NCBI RefSeq assembly: GCF_027286305.1 | Contig: NZ_CP114599.1 | Span: 3,100,001-3,164,000 of the forward strand | DNA: 64,000 bases | Source of the DNA: Phenylobacterium sp. NIBR 498073 | GTDB lineage: Bacteria; Pseudomonadota; Alphaproteobacteria; Caulobacterales; Caulobacteraceae | Direction: 5' to 3' | Shown here: piece by piece, positions 44,768 through 54,137 of the stretch | Numbering within the stretch: position 1 is the stretch's first letter | Layout: each line of letters begins with the position of its first letter | Program-made: the position numbers and the translations under genes | Notes under the pieces: generated by a model | What the model was told of the DNA's origin: nothing | The model's input: only the letters and a program-made list of their open reading frames with translations | Database searches by the model: none

Positions 44768-46198
44768 ATGACCGACACTTCGATCGCTTCCGGCGCCTTC
44801 CCGCCCGCCACCGCCGCCGACTGGCGCGCCCTGGTGGAAAAGACCCTGAAGGACGCCCCCTTCGAGAGCCTTCAGCGCACCACGCTCGAGGGGCTGCCCA
44901 TCGCTCCGCTTTACGAAGCCGGGCGTGAGGGGCCGAAGTTCGCGCCGCGGCCGCATGACGCCGAACGCCCGTGGGACCTGAGGGCCGCCGTCGCCCATCC
45001 CGATCCGGCGCGTGCCCGCGCCGACCTGCTGACCGACCTGGAGGGCGGCGCAGCGTCCGGCCTCGTCTGCATCGACCCGACCGGCGCGGGCGGCGTGGCT
45101 GTCGGCTCGGCCGCCGACCTGGCGCGGGTGCTCGACGGGGTGATGCTGGAGCTGGCTCCGGTGGCGCTGGATGCGGGCTTCCTCGGCCCGAAGGCGGCCG
45201 ACTGGCTCGCCGCGGCCGCCAAGGGCTCGCCCAACGCCCTGCTCTCGTTCCACTTGGATCCGCTCGGCGCCTTCGCCCAGGCCGGCGAGAGCCCGGGCCC
45301 CATCGAGAGCCACCTGGTCTCGGCCGCCACGGTCGGCGCCCGTCTGGCCGAATCCTACCCCAAGGCCGGGCTGTTCCTGGCCTCGGGGCGAGTGATCCAC
45401 GAGGCCGGCGGCGGCGAGGCCGGCGAACTGGCCTTCATGCTCGCCTCGGCGCTCGCCTACGCCAAGGCGCTGGTGCGCGCCGGCCTGACCATGGATCAGG
45501 CGTTCTCCGGGATCCATCTGGGCCTGTCCGCCGACGCCGACTACTTCGCCTCTCTCGCCAAGCTCCGCGCCGCCCGCGTGCTGTGGGCCCAGCTCACCAA
45601 GGCCTGTGGCGCGACCGCCCCGGCCCGGATCGAGGCCCGGTCTTCACAGCGCATGCTGGCCGCCCAGGATCCCTGGACCAACATGCTGCGCCTGACTTCG
45701 GCCGGGTTCGGCGCCGCCGTCGGGGGCGCCGACGCGGTGGTGCTGGGCGCCTTTACCGATGCGATCGGGCTGCCCACGGCCTTCGCCCGCCGCCAGAGCC
45801 GCAACACCCAGCTGGTGCTGATGGAGGAGGCCCACCTCGGCCGGGTCGCCGACCCCGCCGCCGGCTCGGGCTACATCGAGGCGCTCACCGATGAGATGGC
45901 CCGCGCCGCCTGGGCCCAGTTCCAGGCGATCGAGGCGGAGGGCGGCGTCGTAGCGGCCCTGGCCTCGGGTCACGTCGCCGCCCACGTCGCCGCCACCTGC
46001 GCGGCGCGCAAGGCCGCCGGCCCGCCGAAGATCGTCGGCGTCACCGCCTTCCCGCCGACCGAGGACGCGCCGGTCGAGGTCGAGCGTCCCAGTCCTGTTT
46101 CGACCGAGGCTCCATCGCCGCGCCTGCCGGGTCCCGACGGCCGCTGCCCGCCGCTCGCCCCCATCCGTATCGCCGCGCCGCACGAGGCCGCCCGATGA
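44768..46198 (+). CDS. mutA: Methylmalonyl-CoA mutase small (beta) subunit
   Basis: A 476-residue subunit of the heterodimeric mutase, which rearranges (R)-methylmalonyl-CoA to succinyl-CoA. It has the mutase barrel fold ([20 protein letters not shown] followed by [14 protein letters not shown]) but ends without a cobalamin-binding domain, as expected for the non-catalytic subunit. It starts at ATG 44768 (a GTG three bases before is possible). Its TGA overlaps the large-subunit ATG by 4 bases, so the two are made together. Confidence 0.93.
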   Translation: MTDTSIASGAFPPATAADWRALVEKTLKDAPFESLQRTTLEGLPIAPLYEAGREGPKFAPRPHDAERPWDLRAAVAHPDPARARADLLTDLEGGAASGLVCIDPTGAGGVAVGSAADLARVLDGVMLELAPVALDAGFLGPKAADWLAAAAKGSPNALLSFHLDPLGAFAQAGESPGPIESHLVSAATVGARLAESYPKAGLFLASGRVIHEAGGGEAGELAFMLASALAYAKALVRAGLTMDQAFSGIHLGLSADADYFASLAKLRAARVLWAQLTKACGATAPARIEARSSQRMLAAQDPWTNMLRLTSAGFGAAVGGADAVVLGAFTDAIGLPTAFARRQSRNTQLVLMEEAHLGRVADPAAGSGYIEALTDEMARAAWAQFQAIEAEGGVVAALASGHVAAHVAATCAARKAAGPPKIVGVTAFPPTEDAPVEVERPSPVSTEAPSPRLPGPDGRCPPLAPIRIAAPHEAAR

Positions 46199-48345
46199 GC
46201 CAGTTCCCCGACTTCGCCAACCTGCCCTTCGACGCCGAGGGCGTCGCGTCGCCGCCAGCAACGGGCGCCGCCTGGGAGACGCCGGAAGGCATCGCCGTTC
46301 GCCCGTCCTACGGCCCGGCCGACATCGCCGGCCTCGCCACCGGCTATCCGGGCCTCGCGCCGTTCGTGCGCGGTCCCTACCCGACCATGTACCTCACCAA
46401 CCCCTGGACGGTCCGTCAGTATGCGGGCTTCTCCACGGCTGAGGACTCCAACGCTTTCTATCGCCGCAACCTGGCCGCCGGGCAGATGGGCCTGTCGGTC
46501 GCCTTCGACCTGGCCACTCACCGCGGCTACGACAGCGATCACCCGCGGGTGAAGGGCGACGTCGGCATGGCCGGCGTCGCCATCGACTCCATCCTCGACA
46601 TGCGCACGCTGTTCGACGGAATCCCGCTCGACAAGATGAGTGTCTCGATGACCATGAACGGCGCGGTGCTGCCGATCCTGGCGCTCTACATCGTGGCGGC
46701 CGAGGAACAGGGCGTGCCGCACGCCAAGCTGTCGGGCACGATCCAGAACGACATCCTCAAGGAGTTCCTGGTCCGGAACACCTACATCTATCCGCCCGCG
46801 CCCTCGATGCGGATAATTTCCGACATCTTTTCATACACTTCGCGCGAAATGCCGAAGTTCAACTCGATCTCGATCAGCGGCTATCACATCCAGGAAGCCG
46901 GTGCGACGCTGGACCTGGAACTGGCCTACACCCTGGCCGACGGCGTCGAGTACGTGCGCGCCGGCGTCGCCGCCGGCATGGGCGTCGACCAGTTTGCGCC
47001 GCGGCTGTCGTTCTTCTGGAACGCGGGGATGAACGCCTTCATGGAAATCGCCAAGCAGCGGGCCGGCCGCCTGCTCTGGGCCAAGCTGATGAAGGACGAG
47101 TTCGACCCCAAGGACTCCCGCTCGCTATCCCTGCGCGCCCACACCCAGACCAGCGGCTGGAGCCTGGCGGCGCACGATGTCTACAACAACGTGCCCCGCA
47201 CCCTGGTCGAGGCGATCGCCGCCACCGGCGGCCAGACCCAGAGCCTGCACACCAACTCGCTGGACGAGGCGCTGGCCCTGCCGACCGACTTCTCGGCCCG
47301 GATCGCGCGCAACACCCAGCTGTTCCTGCAACTCGAGAGCGGCCAGACCCGCGTCGTCGATCCCTGGGGCGGCTCCTACTATGTCGAACGGCTGACCGCC
47401 GACCTCGCCGCTCGCGCCCTCGAGCACATCGCTGAGGTCGAGGCCCTGGGCGGCATGGCCAAGGCCATCGAGGACGGCCTGCCCAAGCGCCGCATCGAGG
47501 AGGCCAGCGCCCGCACCCAGGCCCGCATCGACGCCGGCCGCCAGAGCGTCGTCGGCGTCAACCGCTACAAGCCCGACGTCGCCGACGAGATCCCGGTGCT
47601 CAAGGTCGACAACACCGCCGTGCGCGAGCGCCAGCTGGAAAAGCTGCAGCGCCTGCGCGCCGAGCGCGATCCCGCCGCCGTCGAGGCCGCCCTCACCGCC
47701 CTGACCGAAGGCGCGGCCGGGAACGGCAACCTGCTGGAACTGTCGGTCAACGCCGCCCGCGCCAAGGCGACGGTGGGCGAGATCAGCCTGGCTCTGGAAA
47801 AGGTCTTCGGTCGCCATGCCGCCGAGGCCTCCGCCGTCACCGGCGTCTATCTGCGCGAATCCGGCGCCACGCCCCAGGCCCAGCGCGCCAAGGCCATGAC
47901 TGAGGCCTTCCGCCAGGCCGACGGGCGCAAGCCGCGGGTGATGATCGCCAAGATGGGCCAGGACGGCCACGACCGCGGCCAGAAGGTGATCGCCTCCGGC
48001 TTCGCCGACCTCGGCTTCGACGTCGACATCGGCAACCTGTTCCAGACCCCAGCCGAAGCCGCCGCCCAGGCCGTCGCCGAGAACGTCCACGTGGTCGGCG
48101 CCAGTTCGCTGGCCGCGGGCCACCTGACCCTGGTGCCGGAACTGAAGGACGAACTCGCCAAGCTGGGGCGTGCGGACATCCTGGTCGTGGTCGGCGGGGT
48201 GATTCCGCCCGAGGACTTCCAGGCCCTGCGCGACGCCGGCGTGGCCGCGATCTTCACCCCCGGCACGGTGGTGCCCGAGGCGGCGATCGAGGTGCTCGAC
48301 CGGCTCAACGAACAGATGGGCTACGCCCAGCTCGAAAAGGCCTGA
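46195..48345 (+). CDS. mutB: Methylmalonyl-CoA mutase large (alpha) subunit
   Basis: The 716-residue catalytic subunit. N-terminal TIM barrel ([47 protein letters not shown]) binds the CoA ester; the C-terminal Rossmann domain carries the cobalamin motif DGHDRG with His592 as the lower ligand, then [12 protein letters not shown] and [12 protein letters not shown]. Allows propionyl-CoA from amino acids and odd-chain acids to enter the TCA cycle. Needs adenosylcobalamin; its activase (MeaB) and epimerase are not seen here. Confidence 0.96.
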   Translation: MSQFPDFANLPFDAEGVASPPATGAAWETPEGIAVRPSYGPADIAGLATGYPGLAPFVRGPYPTMYLTNPWTVRQYAGFSTAEDSNAFYRRNLAAGQMGLSVAFDLATHRGYDSDHPRVKGDVGMAGVAIDSILDMRTLFDGIPLDKMSVSMTMNGAVLPILALYIVAAEEQGVPHAKLSGTIQNDILKEFLVRNTYIYPPAPSMRIISDIFSYTSREMPKFNSISISGYHIQEAGATLDLELAYTLADGVEYVRAGVAAGMGVDQFAPRLSFFWNAGMNAFMEIAKQRAGRLLWAKLMKDEFDPKDSRSLSLRAHTQTSGWSLAAHDVYNNVPRTLVEAIAATGGQTQSLHTNSLDEALALPTDFSARIARNTQLFLQLESGQTRVVDPWGGSYYVERLTADLAARALEHIAEVEALGGMAKAIEDGLPKRRIEEASARTQARIDAGRQSVVGVNRYKPDVADEIPVLKVDNTAVRERQLEKLQRLRAERDPAAVEAALTALTEGAAGNGNLLELSVNAARAKATVGEISLALEKVFGRHAAEASAVTGVYLRESGATPQAQRAKAMTEAFRQADGRKPRVMIAKMGQDGHDRGQKVIASGFADLGFDVDIGNLFQTPAEAAAQAVAENVHVVGASSLAAGHLTLVPELKDELAKLGRADILVVVGGVIPPEDFQALRDAGVAAIFTPGTVVPEAAIEVLDRLNEQMGYAQLEKA

Positions 48346-48414
48346 ACCGCCCGCGAGGCTGGAACGCCGGCCCCGTCCGGGGCAGACTGGCGCGCGCCCA
48401 ATCAGGAGTACGCC

Positions 48415-48738
48415 ATGTTCATCGCCATGAACCGCTTTCAGGTCCTGCGCGGACAGGAGAGCGCCTTCGAAGCCGTGTGGCTGTCGCGCGAGACGCACCT
48501 GGAGCAGGTTCCGGGCTTCCTAGGCTTCAGTCTGCTGCGCGGTCCTGAGCACGACGATCACACGCTCTACGCCTCGCATTCGCGCTGGGCGTCCAAGGGC
48601 GCCTTCGAGGCCTGGACCAAGTCCGAGGCCTTCCGCCTCGCGCACAAGGGCGCCGGGGACAACAAGCCGCTCTATGCCGGCCATCCGCAGTTCGAAGGCT
48701 TCGAAGTCCTGCAGAGCGTCGCCCCGGCCTCGGCCTAA
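48415..48738 (+). CDS. Antibiotic-biosynthesis monooxygenase fold, IsdG-like heme-degrading candidate
   Basis: A 107-residue ferredoxin-like-fold protein of the ABM superfamily. The N-W-H triad of heme-degrading IsdG/IsdI/HmoA enzymes can be placed as Asn6, Trp67 and His77 (FIAMNRF ... EAWTKSEAFRLAH), in about the right spacing. It would then open heme to release iron. The GLLRGPEHDD-like loop also fits. No heme-uptake gene is adjacent, so heme degradation remains a candidate role. Starts after an AGGAGT-like site. Confidence 0.8.
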   Translation: MFIAMNRFQVLRGQESAFEAVWLSRETHLEQVPGFLGFSLLRGPEHDDHTLYASHSRWASKGAFEAWTKSEAFRLAHKGAGDNKPLYAGHPQFEGFEVLQSVAPASA

Positions 48739-49103
48739 CCCGACCCGAGCATCACCAGATTGCCCTCGCTGTCGCGCAGCAGGGCGTAGCGCTCCTTCGG
48801 CGACCAGGGCGCGTCGATCGGATCCTGGTCGAACACGACATTGCGGCCGCTCAGTTCCCGAAAGGCGGCGTCGACGTCGGCGACGACCAGGATCAGGCTC
48901 GGCTGCTCGCCGGGCGCCTCGTTGGCGCGTTTCTCGAACAGGATCTTGGTCGGGGAGCCCGGCACTTCGAACTCGATCCAGCGCCAGCCGCTGCCGTAGT
49001 GCTGGTCCGCCGCCAGGGTCAGGCCCATCACGTCACGATAGAAGGCGACCGCCCGATCCTGGTCGCTCACCGGCAGTCCAGCGAACTTCACGTGCTTGAA
49101 CAT
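48735..49103 (-). CDS. VOC-family (glyoxalase/bleomycin-resistance) protein
   Basis: A 122-residue vicinal-oxygen-chelate protein with two beta-alpha-beta-beta-beta halves: KHVKFAGLPVSDQDRAVAFY (first strand and helix) and RYALLRDSEGNLVML. The N-terminal His4 is present, but full metal coordination cannot be confirmed by eye. Its place next to mutA/mutB might suggest a methylmalonyl-CoA epimerase, but that family's signature is not evident. Convergent with the ABM gene (4-base overlap). Confidence 0.82.
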   Translation of the reverse strand: MFKHVKFAGLPVSDQDRAVAFYRDVMGLTLAADQHYGSGWRWIEFEVPGSPTKILFEKRANEAPGEQPSLILVVADVDAAFRELSGRNVVFDQDPIDAPWSPKERYALLRDSEGNLVMLGSG

Positions 49104-49120
49104 CGCCGTGTCTCCGCGTT

Positions 49121-49552
49121 CTAGACGATCCTGGGCGCGACCTTCACCGCCTTCGCACGCCGTCCGGGCTTGCCGTACCAGGTCGGCGGAAGCTCCGCCG
49201 GGCCGTGCCGCGCCTCGATGTCCTTTTGCAGCGCGCCTGCGGCCATCAGATGGCCGGGAAACAGGGTATCCACCGCCCAGCCGACCACCGGCGGCACCGA
49301 GGCGGCCGAATCCAGCAGCAGGTAGGCCGCCATCCGCGCCAGGGTCGGCAACGAGGCGCCGGCCACCACGCCCTGATAGAGCAGCAACCCGCCTGCCCCG
49401 AGGCTGTAGGCGGTGCCGGCCACCGGCACCCAGGCCAGGACGCCGTCCAGCCCAATCCCGACCGGCCCGACCCCGACCAGTCGGTCGGAGAGGCGCTTGA
49501 TCCGCTCGGCGGCCCGCCAGGCCCCGTGTGCGCGTTCCTTGTCGTCAGCCAT
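49121..49552 (-). CDS. DUF4112 membrane protein
   Basis: A 143-residue protein with two or three hydrophobic segments around GIGLDGVLAWVPVAGTAYSL and LARMAAYLLLDSAASVPPVV, matching the DUF4112 family (GxDAxxGxxPxxGD-like turn). Role unknown. ATG at 49552 preferred over GTG at 49555. It may be cotranscribed with the VOC gene (17 bases apart). Confidence 0.8.
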   Translation of the reverse strand: MADDKERAHGAWRAAERIKRLSDRLVGVGPVGIGLDGVLAWVPVAGTAYSLGAGGLLLYQGVVAGASLPTLARMAAYLLLDSAASVPPVVGWAVDTLFPGHLMAAGALQKDIEARHGPAELPPTWYGKPGRRAKAVKVAPRIV

Positions 49553-49591
49553 CACGTTTCCACGTCATCGCCAGGATATAGGAACTAAAGC

Positions 49592-50575
49592 CTAGCCCCA
49601 AAGCTGCGGCGTAGGCGGAAAAATCAGCGAGCCGTCGAACACCAGCCCCGGATCGCGATCGCGGGCGAGCAGCAGCGGCCCGTCAAGGTCGGCCACCTCC
49701 GCCCCCTGAGCGATGATCATCGCCGGCGCCATGGCCAGCGAGGTCGCCACCATGCAGCCGGCCATCAGCTCCAGGCCCAGGGCCCGCGCCTGGTCCACTA
49801 CCGCCAGCGCCTCGGTCAGGCCGCCGGCCTTGTCGAGCTTGACGTTGACCGCGCCGTAGCGCCGCGCGCAGGCCGCGAGCTCGCGGCACGTATGCAGGCT
49901 TTCGTCGGCGCACAGCGTCACCGGACTGATCCAGCCCTCCAGCGCCTCATCGGCGTCGGCGTGCAGCGGCTGCTCGATCATCTTGACGTCGAGCCGCGCG
50001 AACTCAGGGGTCAGACGAACCAGGTCGTCGAAGCTCAGGCCTTCGTTGCCGTCGACGATCAGGCGGGTCTTCGGCGCGGCGGCGCGCACCGCGGCCACGC
50101 GATCCAGGTCGTCCGGGCCGCCGATCTTCAACTTCAGGAACGGGCGGCGGGCCATGGGCCTGGCGGCCTGCGCCATCGCTTCGGGGGTGTCGAGGCTGAT
50201 CGTGTAGCAGGTCTTGACCGGATCCAGGCGCGTCCGTCCTGCAGTCCGCCAGGCCGGCACGCCGCTCAGCTTGGCCTCCAGGTCCCACAGCGCGCAGTCC
50301 AGCGCGTTGCGCGCCGCGCCCGGCGGCAGGGCCTTCTGCAGCGCCTGACGGGTCAGGCCCGCCTCCAGGGCCGGGCGCAGGGCCTCCATCCGGGCCAGCT
50401 CGCCCTCGACGCTCTCGCCGTAACGACCATAGGGCACGGCCTCGCCGCGCCCGATCGCCCCGCCCTCGGCGATCTCGGCGACGATGACGTGGGCCTCGGT
50501 CTTGGCGCCCCGCGCGATCACGAAGGCGGCGGCCAGCGGCCAACGCTCGTCTCGGAGCGTCAGGCGCCGGCTCAA
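49592..50575 (-). CDS. Dipeptide epimerase (L-Ala-D/L-Glu epimerase, enolase superfamily)
   Basis: A 327-residue enolase-superfamily racemase. The catalytic pattern is intact: KLK (Lys148, Lys150), metal ligands Asp175 (VDGNEG), Glu201 (MIEQPL) and Asp224 (CADESLH), and Lys247 (KLDKAGG). This matches YcjG-type dipeptide epimerases used in recycling murein peptides such as L-Ala-D-Glu. Substrate cannot be fixed. The TTG start overlaps the end of the upstream TipN-like gene, so they are cotranscribed. Confidence 0.88.
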   Translation of the reverse strand: MSRRLTLRDERWPLAAAFVIARGAKTEAHVIVAEIAEGGAIGRGEAVPYGRYGESVEGELARMEALRPALEAGLTRQALQKALPPGAARNALDCALWDLEAKLSGVPAWRTAGRTRLDPVKTCYTISLDTPEAMAQAARPMARRPFLKLKIGGPDDLDRVAAVRAAAPKTRLIVDGNEGLSFDDLVRLTPEFARLDVKMIEQPLHADADEALEGWISPVTLCADESLHTCRELAACARRYGAVNVKLDKAGGLTEALAVVDQARALGLELMAGCMVATSLAMAPAMIIAQGAEVADLDGPLLLARDRDPGLVFDGSLIFPPTPQLWG

Positions 50576-53112
50576 GCCAGGTCGCCGGCCGCCGCGTCGA
50601 ACAGCAGGTAGGTGCGGCCGGCCTCCGAGCTCAGCAGCTTCTCCACGACCCGCCCTTCGGCGTCGCGCTCGGCCGCGTCCTCCAGCAGTTCGTTGTAGCG
50701 GGCCAGATAGGTCATCACCTGACGCTTCAGCGGCTCGTCGGTGAACAGCTTGCGGGTCAACCTACGCGTAGCGGCCGGCGCCAGCTTGCGGACCACCGTC
50801 CGTGCGCCGTCCACGTCGCGGACCTGCAACGCCACGGCCAGCTCGTGAATACGGCTGCGCGGCAGCAGCGCAGTCGGGTCGATGCCCATCGCCCCGATCT
50901 CGTCGGCGAGGATCTCTTCCAGCGGCCGGGACGCGGCCTCAGCCTCAGCCTCACCCTCCTCGTCGTGCTCCTCGAGGGACGACAGCAGGTCCTTCCACGT
51001 CCAGCCTTCGCTGGCGGGTTCCTCGTGACGCCCGCCGGCCTGTTCGAACACATGCGAGAACTCGGCGTCGGTCGCCGTCGGCGTCAGGCGCAGACGCGGC
51101 CGGCCGCGCTCGCCGGCTTCGTCCGTGGGCGCCAGCTCGGTCAATTCCAACTCGTCGGCCTCGGCCGGTCCAGGCGCCGGCTCGACCACGGGCTGGGGCG
51201 CGGGTTCGGCCGGCGCAACTGCCTTGGCGGCCAAGCGCTCGCGCAGCGACACGCGCTCGGGGCGCAACGGCGCGGGCGCCGCCGGCGGCGCGCCCGCAGA
51301 GGTCGCCACCGACCCCATCAGCCGCACGGCCTCGCTAAGCATGTCGTAATTGCGCCGCACGCGCTCCTGGAACGCCTCGTCGATCGCCTGGGTCTCGTCG
51401 GCGGTGCGCCGCGCGTGATCCATCAGCTCGTCGATGCTCTCGGCCACGGCCATCCGGACCTCTTCGGCGCGGTCGCGGGCGGCGGCCGGCAGCTTGGTCG
51501 CCCGCTCCTCGATCTCGCCCAGCATGCCGGTCAGTTCGTCCAGCGTCGCCCGGGCGGCGCGCGCGCCTTCGTCCAGCTTGCTGATCGTCGCTGCGCCGGC
51601 CTGCTCGACCATCTTCGCCGACTGTTCGATCAGGGCCCGCGCTTCCTCGAGCCGCGCCTCGAACACCTTGTTGGCTTGCTGGCCGGCGGTGAAGGCCGCC
51701 TCCGACAATTGGTCGACCTGGTCGCGCGCGGTCTCGGCATGGCGCGCGGCCACCTGGCGCGTGTCCTCGGCCGCCTGGGTCATGGCGGTGATCGCCGCGC
51801 GGGTCTGCTCCTCCAGGCGCGCGCGCTCGGCGGCGGCGGCGGCGGCCACGGCCTCCACCGAGTGCAGAGTCGACTGCCCGAATTCGTCGCGTTCGGCCTT
51901 GGCCGACTCCGCCAACTCGCGGAACTGCGCCGTGGCCTCGGCCATCAGCTGGCGCAGCGCCTCGCCCCCCTTCACGGCGCGGTCGCCCATTTCGGCGGCC
52001 GACAGACGCGCCTGGCCGATGAACTCCGACAGCTGGGCGGTTTGGGACTCGGTCTGGGCGGCGAAGTTCTCATGGTCGGCGCGCAGCGCATGGGCGGCGG
52101 TGACCAGGCCGGCGCGCTGTTCAGTCAGCCCCTTCTCGACCGCACCGATCTGCTCGGTCACGCCGAGGCCGGCGGTCTCCAGGCGGGCGATGTGGCGGGT
52201 CAAGTCCTCGGCCGCGGCGCGCGCGACGTCGCTGGTCTCGCCGGCGGCGGCGGCCAGGTCGGCGGCTCGCGCGGCGAGCGAGGCCTCGGCCTCGCGCAGT
52301 TGCGCCTCGGCCAGGTCGGACGCCTCGCCGACCATCTTGGCCTGGCGGGTGATGGCGTCGGCCACCGCGGCGGCCTGGGAATCGAGCGTCTGAGCCAGGC
52401 CGCCCAGTTCGCTGCGCTCGCGGCCCAGGCTTTCGGACAGCCCCTGGGCGGTGCGCGCGGCGTTGGCGGCGGCGGCGGCGAGCTCCTCGCTTTCGCCGGC
52501 CAGCGCCTGGCGCAGCACGATGATCGTGTCGCGTGCTTCCTGCGCGGCGGCGCCGGCGCGGGCGATCTCCTCGCGCATGGCGTGGACCAGGTCGACGGTC
52601 TGGGCGCCGGCGGCCATCGCCGGAGTCACCATCTCGTCAGCCAGGGCCTTGGTGCGCCGGGCCTCGGCGCCCAGGAGCTGGCCTTGGCGCACCATGTAGG
52701 CCAGCGCCCAGACCAGGGCCGCCGGGCCGATGGCCAGCGCCGCGAACACGGCGACCGCGAACGGCTCGAAATCGAACGGGGCGACGGAGCGGCGATACCC
52801 CCAGGCGAAGGCGATCGGTGCGCAGGCCCAAAGCACCGAGACCACCAGGGCGGCCATGTAGATGGTCCAGCCGGACGACGGCGCTACGGCCGTAGTCGGG
52901 GTCACGGGAATGCGCGGGGTCAGCCGCGAGGCGCCGCTCGCGGGCGTCGAGGTCTTGGTCTCGACGGCGAGGTCGCCCGACGGCGGCGGGGCGAAGGCGA
53001 AGGCCCGATCGGCCGCCTCGGCCTCGGCCAAGTCGACGGGCGCCGGCGTTGGCGCGCCTTCTCCGTCAAGCGATTGCAGATCGACCGGTTGTTGCCGCTT
53101 TTTGATCTTCAT
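50572..53112 (-). CDS. Large two-TM coiled-coil protein, candidate TipN-like polarity factor
   Basis: An 846-residue protein: a basic/polar N-terminus (MKIKKRQQPVDLQS), two transmembrane helices (about 82-104 and 117-140), then over 450 residues of alanine-rich coiled coil (for example ESEELAAAAANAARTAQGLS), a Pro/Ala/Glu-rich linker and a conserved helical C-terminus (LEEILADEIGAMGIDPTALL ... RKLFTDEPLKRQVMTYLARY). This two-TM plus long coiled-coil plan and length fit Caulobacter TipN, the new-pole marker. The name is inferred from architecture only. The frame opens at 53160 but MKIKKR is the better start. Confidence 0.7.
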   Translation of the reverse strand: MKIKKRQQPVDLQSLDGEGAPTPAPVDLAEAEAADRAFAFAPPPSGDLAVETKTSTPASGASRLTPRIPVTPTTAVAPSSGWTIYMAALVVSVLWACAPIAFAWGYRRSVAPFDFEPFAVAVFAALAIGPAALVWALAYMVRQGQLLGAEARRTKALADEMVTPAMAAGAQTVDLVHAMREEIARAGAAAQEARDTIIVLRQALAGESEELAAAAANAARTAQGLSESLGRERSELGGLAQTLDSQAAAVADAITRQAKMVGEASDLAEAQLREAEASLAARAADLAAAAGETSDVARAAAEDLTRHIARLETAGLGVTEQIGAVEKGLTEQRAGLVTAAHALRADHENFAAQTESQTAQLSEFIGQARLSAAEMGDRAVKGGEALRQLMAEATAQFRELAESAKAERDEFGQSTLHSVEAVAAAAAAERARLEEQTRAAITAMTQAAEDTRQVAARHAETARDQVDQLSEAAFTAGQQANKVFEARLEEARALIEQSAKMVEQAGAATISKLDEGARAARATLDELTGMLGEIEERATKLPAAARDRAEEVRMAVAESIDELMDHARRTADETQAIDEAFQERVRRNYDMLSEAVRLMGSVATSAGAPPAAPAPLRPERVSLRERLAAKAVAPAEPAPQPVVEPAPGPAEADELELTELAPTDEAGERGRPRLRLTPTATDAEFSHVFEQAGGRHEEPASEGWTWKDLLSSLEEHDEEGEAEAEAASRPLEEILADEIGAMGIDPTALLPRSRIHELAVALQVRDVDGARTVVRKLAPAATRRLTRKLFTDEPLKRQVMTYLARYNELLEDAAERDAEGRVVEKLLSSEAGRTYLLFDAAAGDLA

Positions 53113-53250
53113 GGCCCGTCGTAAGCGGCCTTCCACCCCTGCCGGCGGGCGCGCAAACACACGCGCGCCTCATCATTGCGCCCAGGATCGAAGGATTACC
53201 GGCGAACGCCCCGGAGGCAAAGCACTGATCGGCGGCGAGAGCTGCGGCCG

Positions 53251-53502
53251 TTAGGTCCGCAGCAGCTTGGCGCGGGTCTCGGGACAGATTTCGCGGACCA
53301 TGGTCGGTCCCTTGCCAGACTTGGCGATCACGCGCGGCGTGGGATTCACGGGCGTCTTGCGGCTGATCGTGCGCGCGACCGTACGCTCCGCCGGAACGGG
53401 CTTTTCGACCTTCTGGGCGTCCAGCGTCACGCCGAAATGCGAATAGGCCGCGGCGGACGACGACACCACCACGGCAGCTACGATCTCGGTAAAGGTCTGC
53501 AT
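53251..53502 (-). CDS. Small hypothetical exported protein
   Basis: An 83-residue protein with a short N-terminal hydrophobic stretch (FTEIVAAVVVSSSAAAYSHF) that could be a signal peptide or membrane anchor, and a basic tail (SRKTPVNPTPRVIAKSGKGP). One cysteine near the end (REICPETRAK). No family recognised. Confidence 0.5.
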   Translation of the reverse strand: MQTFTEIVAAVVVSSSAAAYSHFGVTLDAQKVEKPVPAERTVARTISRKTPVNPTPRVIAKSGKGPTMVREICPETRAKLLRT

Positions 53503-53609
53503 CGGAACTCTCCCGTCCGTCCGACACGATTCCAGCGAGCGTCGTTATACGATGACCGCTGCGATCGGGCGATGTGTCGCAACATGAAATTTCAGTCATG
53601 AAGCGTCGA

Positions 53610-54137
53610 TCACTTGTCGACGAAAGCCGCTCCCTCGTGGCTGAGCAGCCAATGCTTGCGATCAAGACCGCCGCCGTAGCCGGTGAGCTTGCCGTTCGAC
53701 CCGATCACCCGGTGACAGGGCACGACGATCGAGACCGGATTGGAGCCATTGGCCAAGCCCACGGCGCGGATCGCCTTCGGCCGGCCGATCCGCTCGGCCA
53801 GACCCTTGTAGGTCAAGGTTTCGCCGGCCGGTATGGTGCAGAGCGCAGTCCAGACCTGGCGCTGGAACGCCGTCCCGCCCGTGCGCCAGGCGATACGGCC
53901 CAGGGCGGTCAAATCGCCGGCGAAATAGGCGTCCAGCTCGGCGCGCGCCGCAGCCGGCGCCGCTCCGCCGACCAGATCGGCGGGAGGGTTCTGGCGGCGT
54001 AGCAGGGTGGTCAGCCGCGTCTCGTGCGTCGTCCAGTCAAAGGCCCGCAGATGGCCGCCCGCGTCGGTCACCAGCAGGCCTTCGCCGAGCGGCGTCGTCA
54101 TCCGGTCTAGGGTCAGGACTTCAGGCGGCCTTGGCAT
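53610..54137 (-). CDS. ogt: Methylated-DNA-protein-cysteine methyltransferase
   Basis: A 175-residue suicide repair protein that removes methyl groups from O6-methylguanine. The active Cys is in VVPCHRVIG; the helix-turn-helix region TYKGLAERIGRPKAIRAVGL is typical. The start MPRPPEV at 54137 overlaps the Ada-AlkA stop by 17 bases; an upstream in-frame ATG at 54191 lies inside that gene. Together the two genes form an alkylation-repair pair. Confidence 0.92.
   Translation of the reverse strand: MPRPPEVLTLDRMTTPLGEGLLVTDAGGHLRAFDWTTHETRLTTLLRRQNPPADLVGGAAPAAARAELDAYFAGDLTALGRIAWRTGGTAFQRQVWTALCTIPAGETLTYKGLAERIGRPKAIRAVGLANGSNPVSIVVPCHRVIGSNGKLTGYGGGLDRKHWLLSHEGAAFVDK

Noticed and set aside
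48735-49103. Methylmalonyl-CoA epimerase next to mutA/mutB.
   Set aside because: The VOC protein lacks clear epimerase signature residues by eye and is on the opposite strand from the mutase pair.
50845-53124. A 759-codon open frame on the plus strand.
   Set aside because: It is antisense to the coiled-coil TipN-like gene. Its Gly/Arg/Leu-rich product is typical of shadow frames in high-GC DNA and it has no domain or ribosome site.
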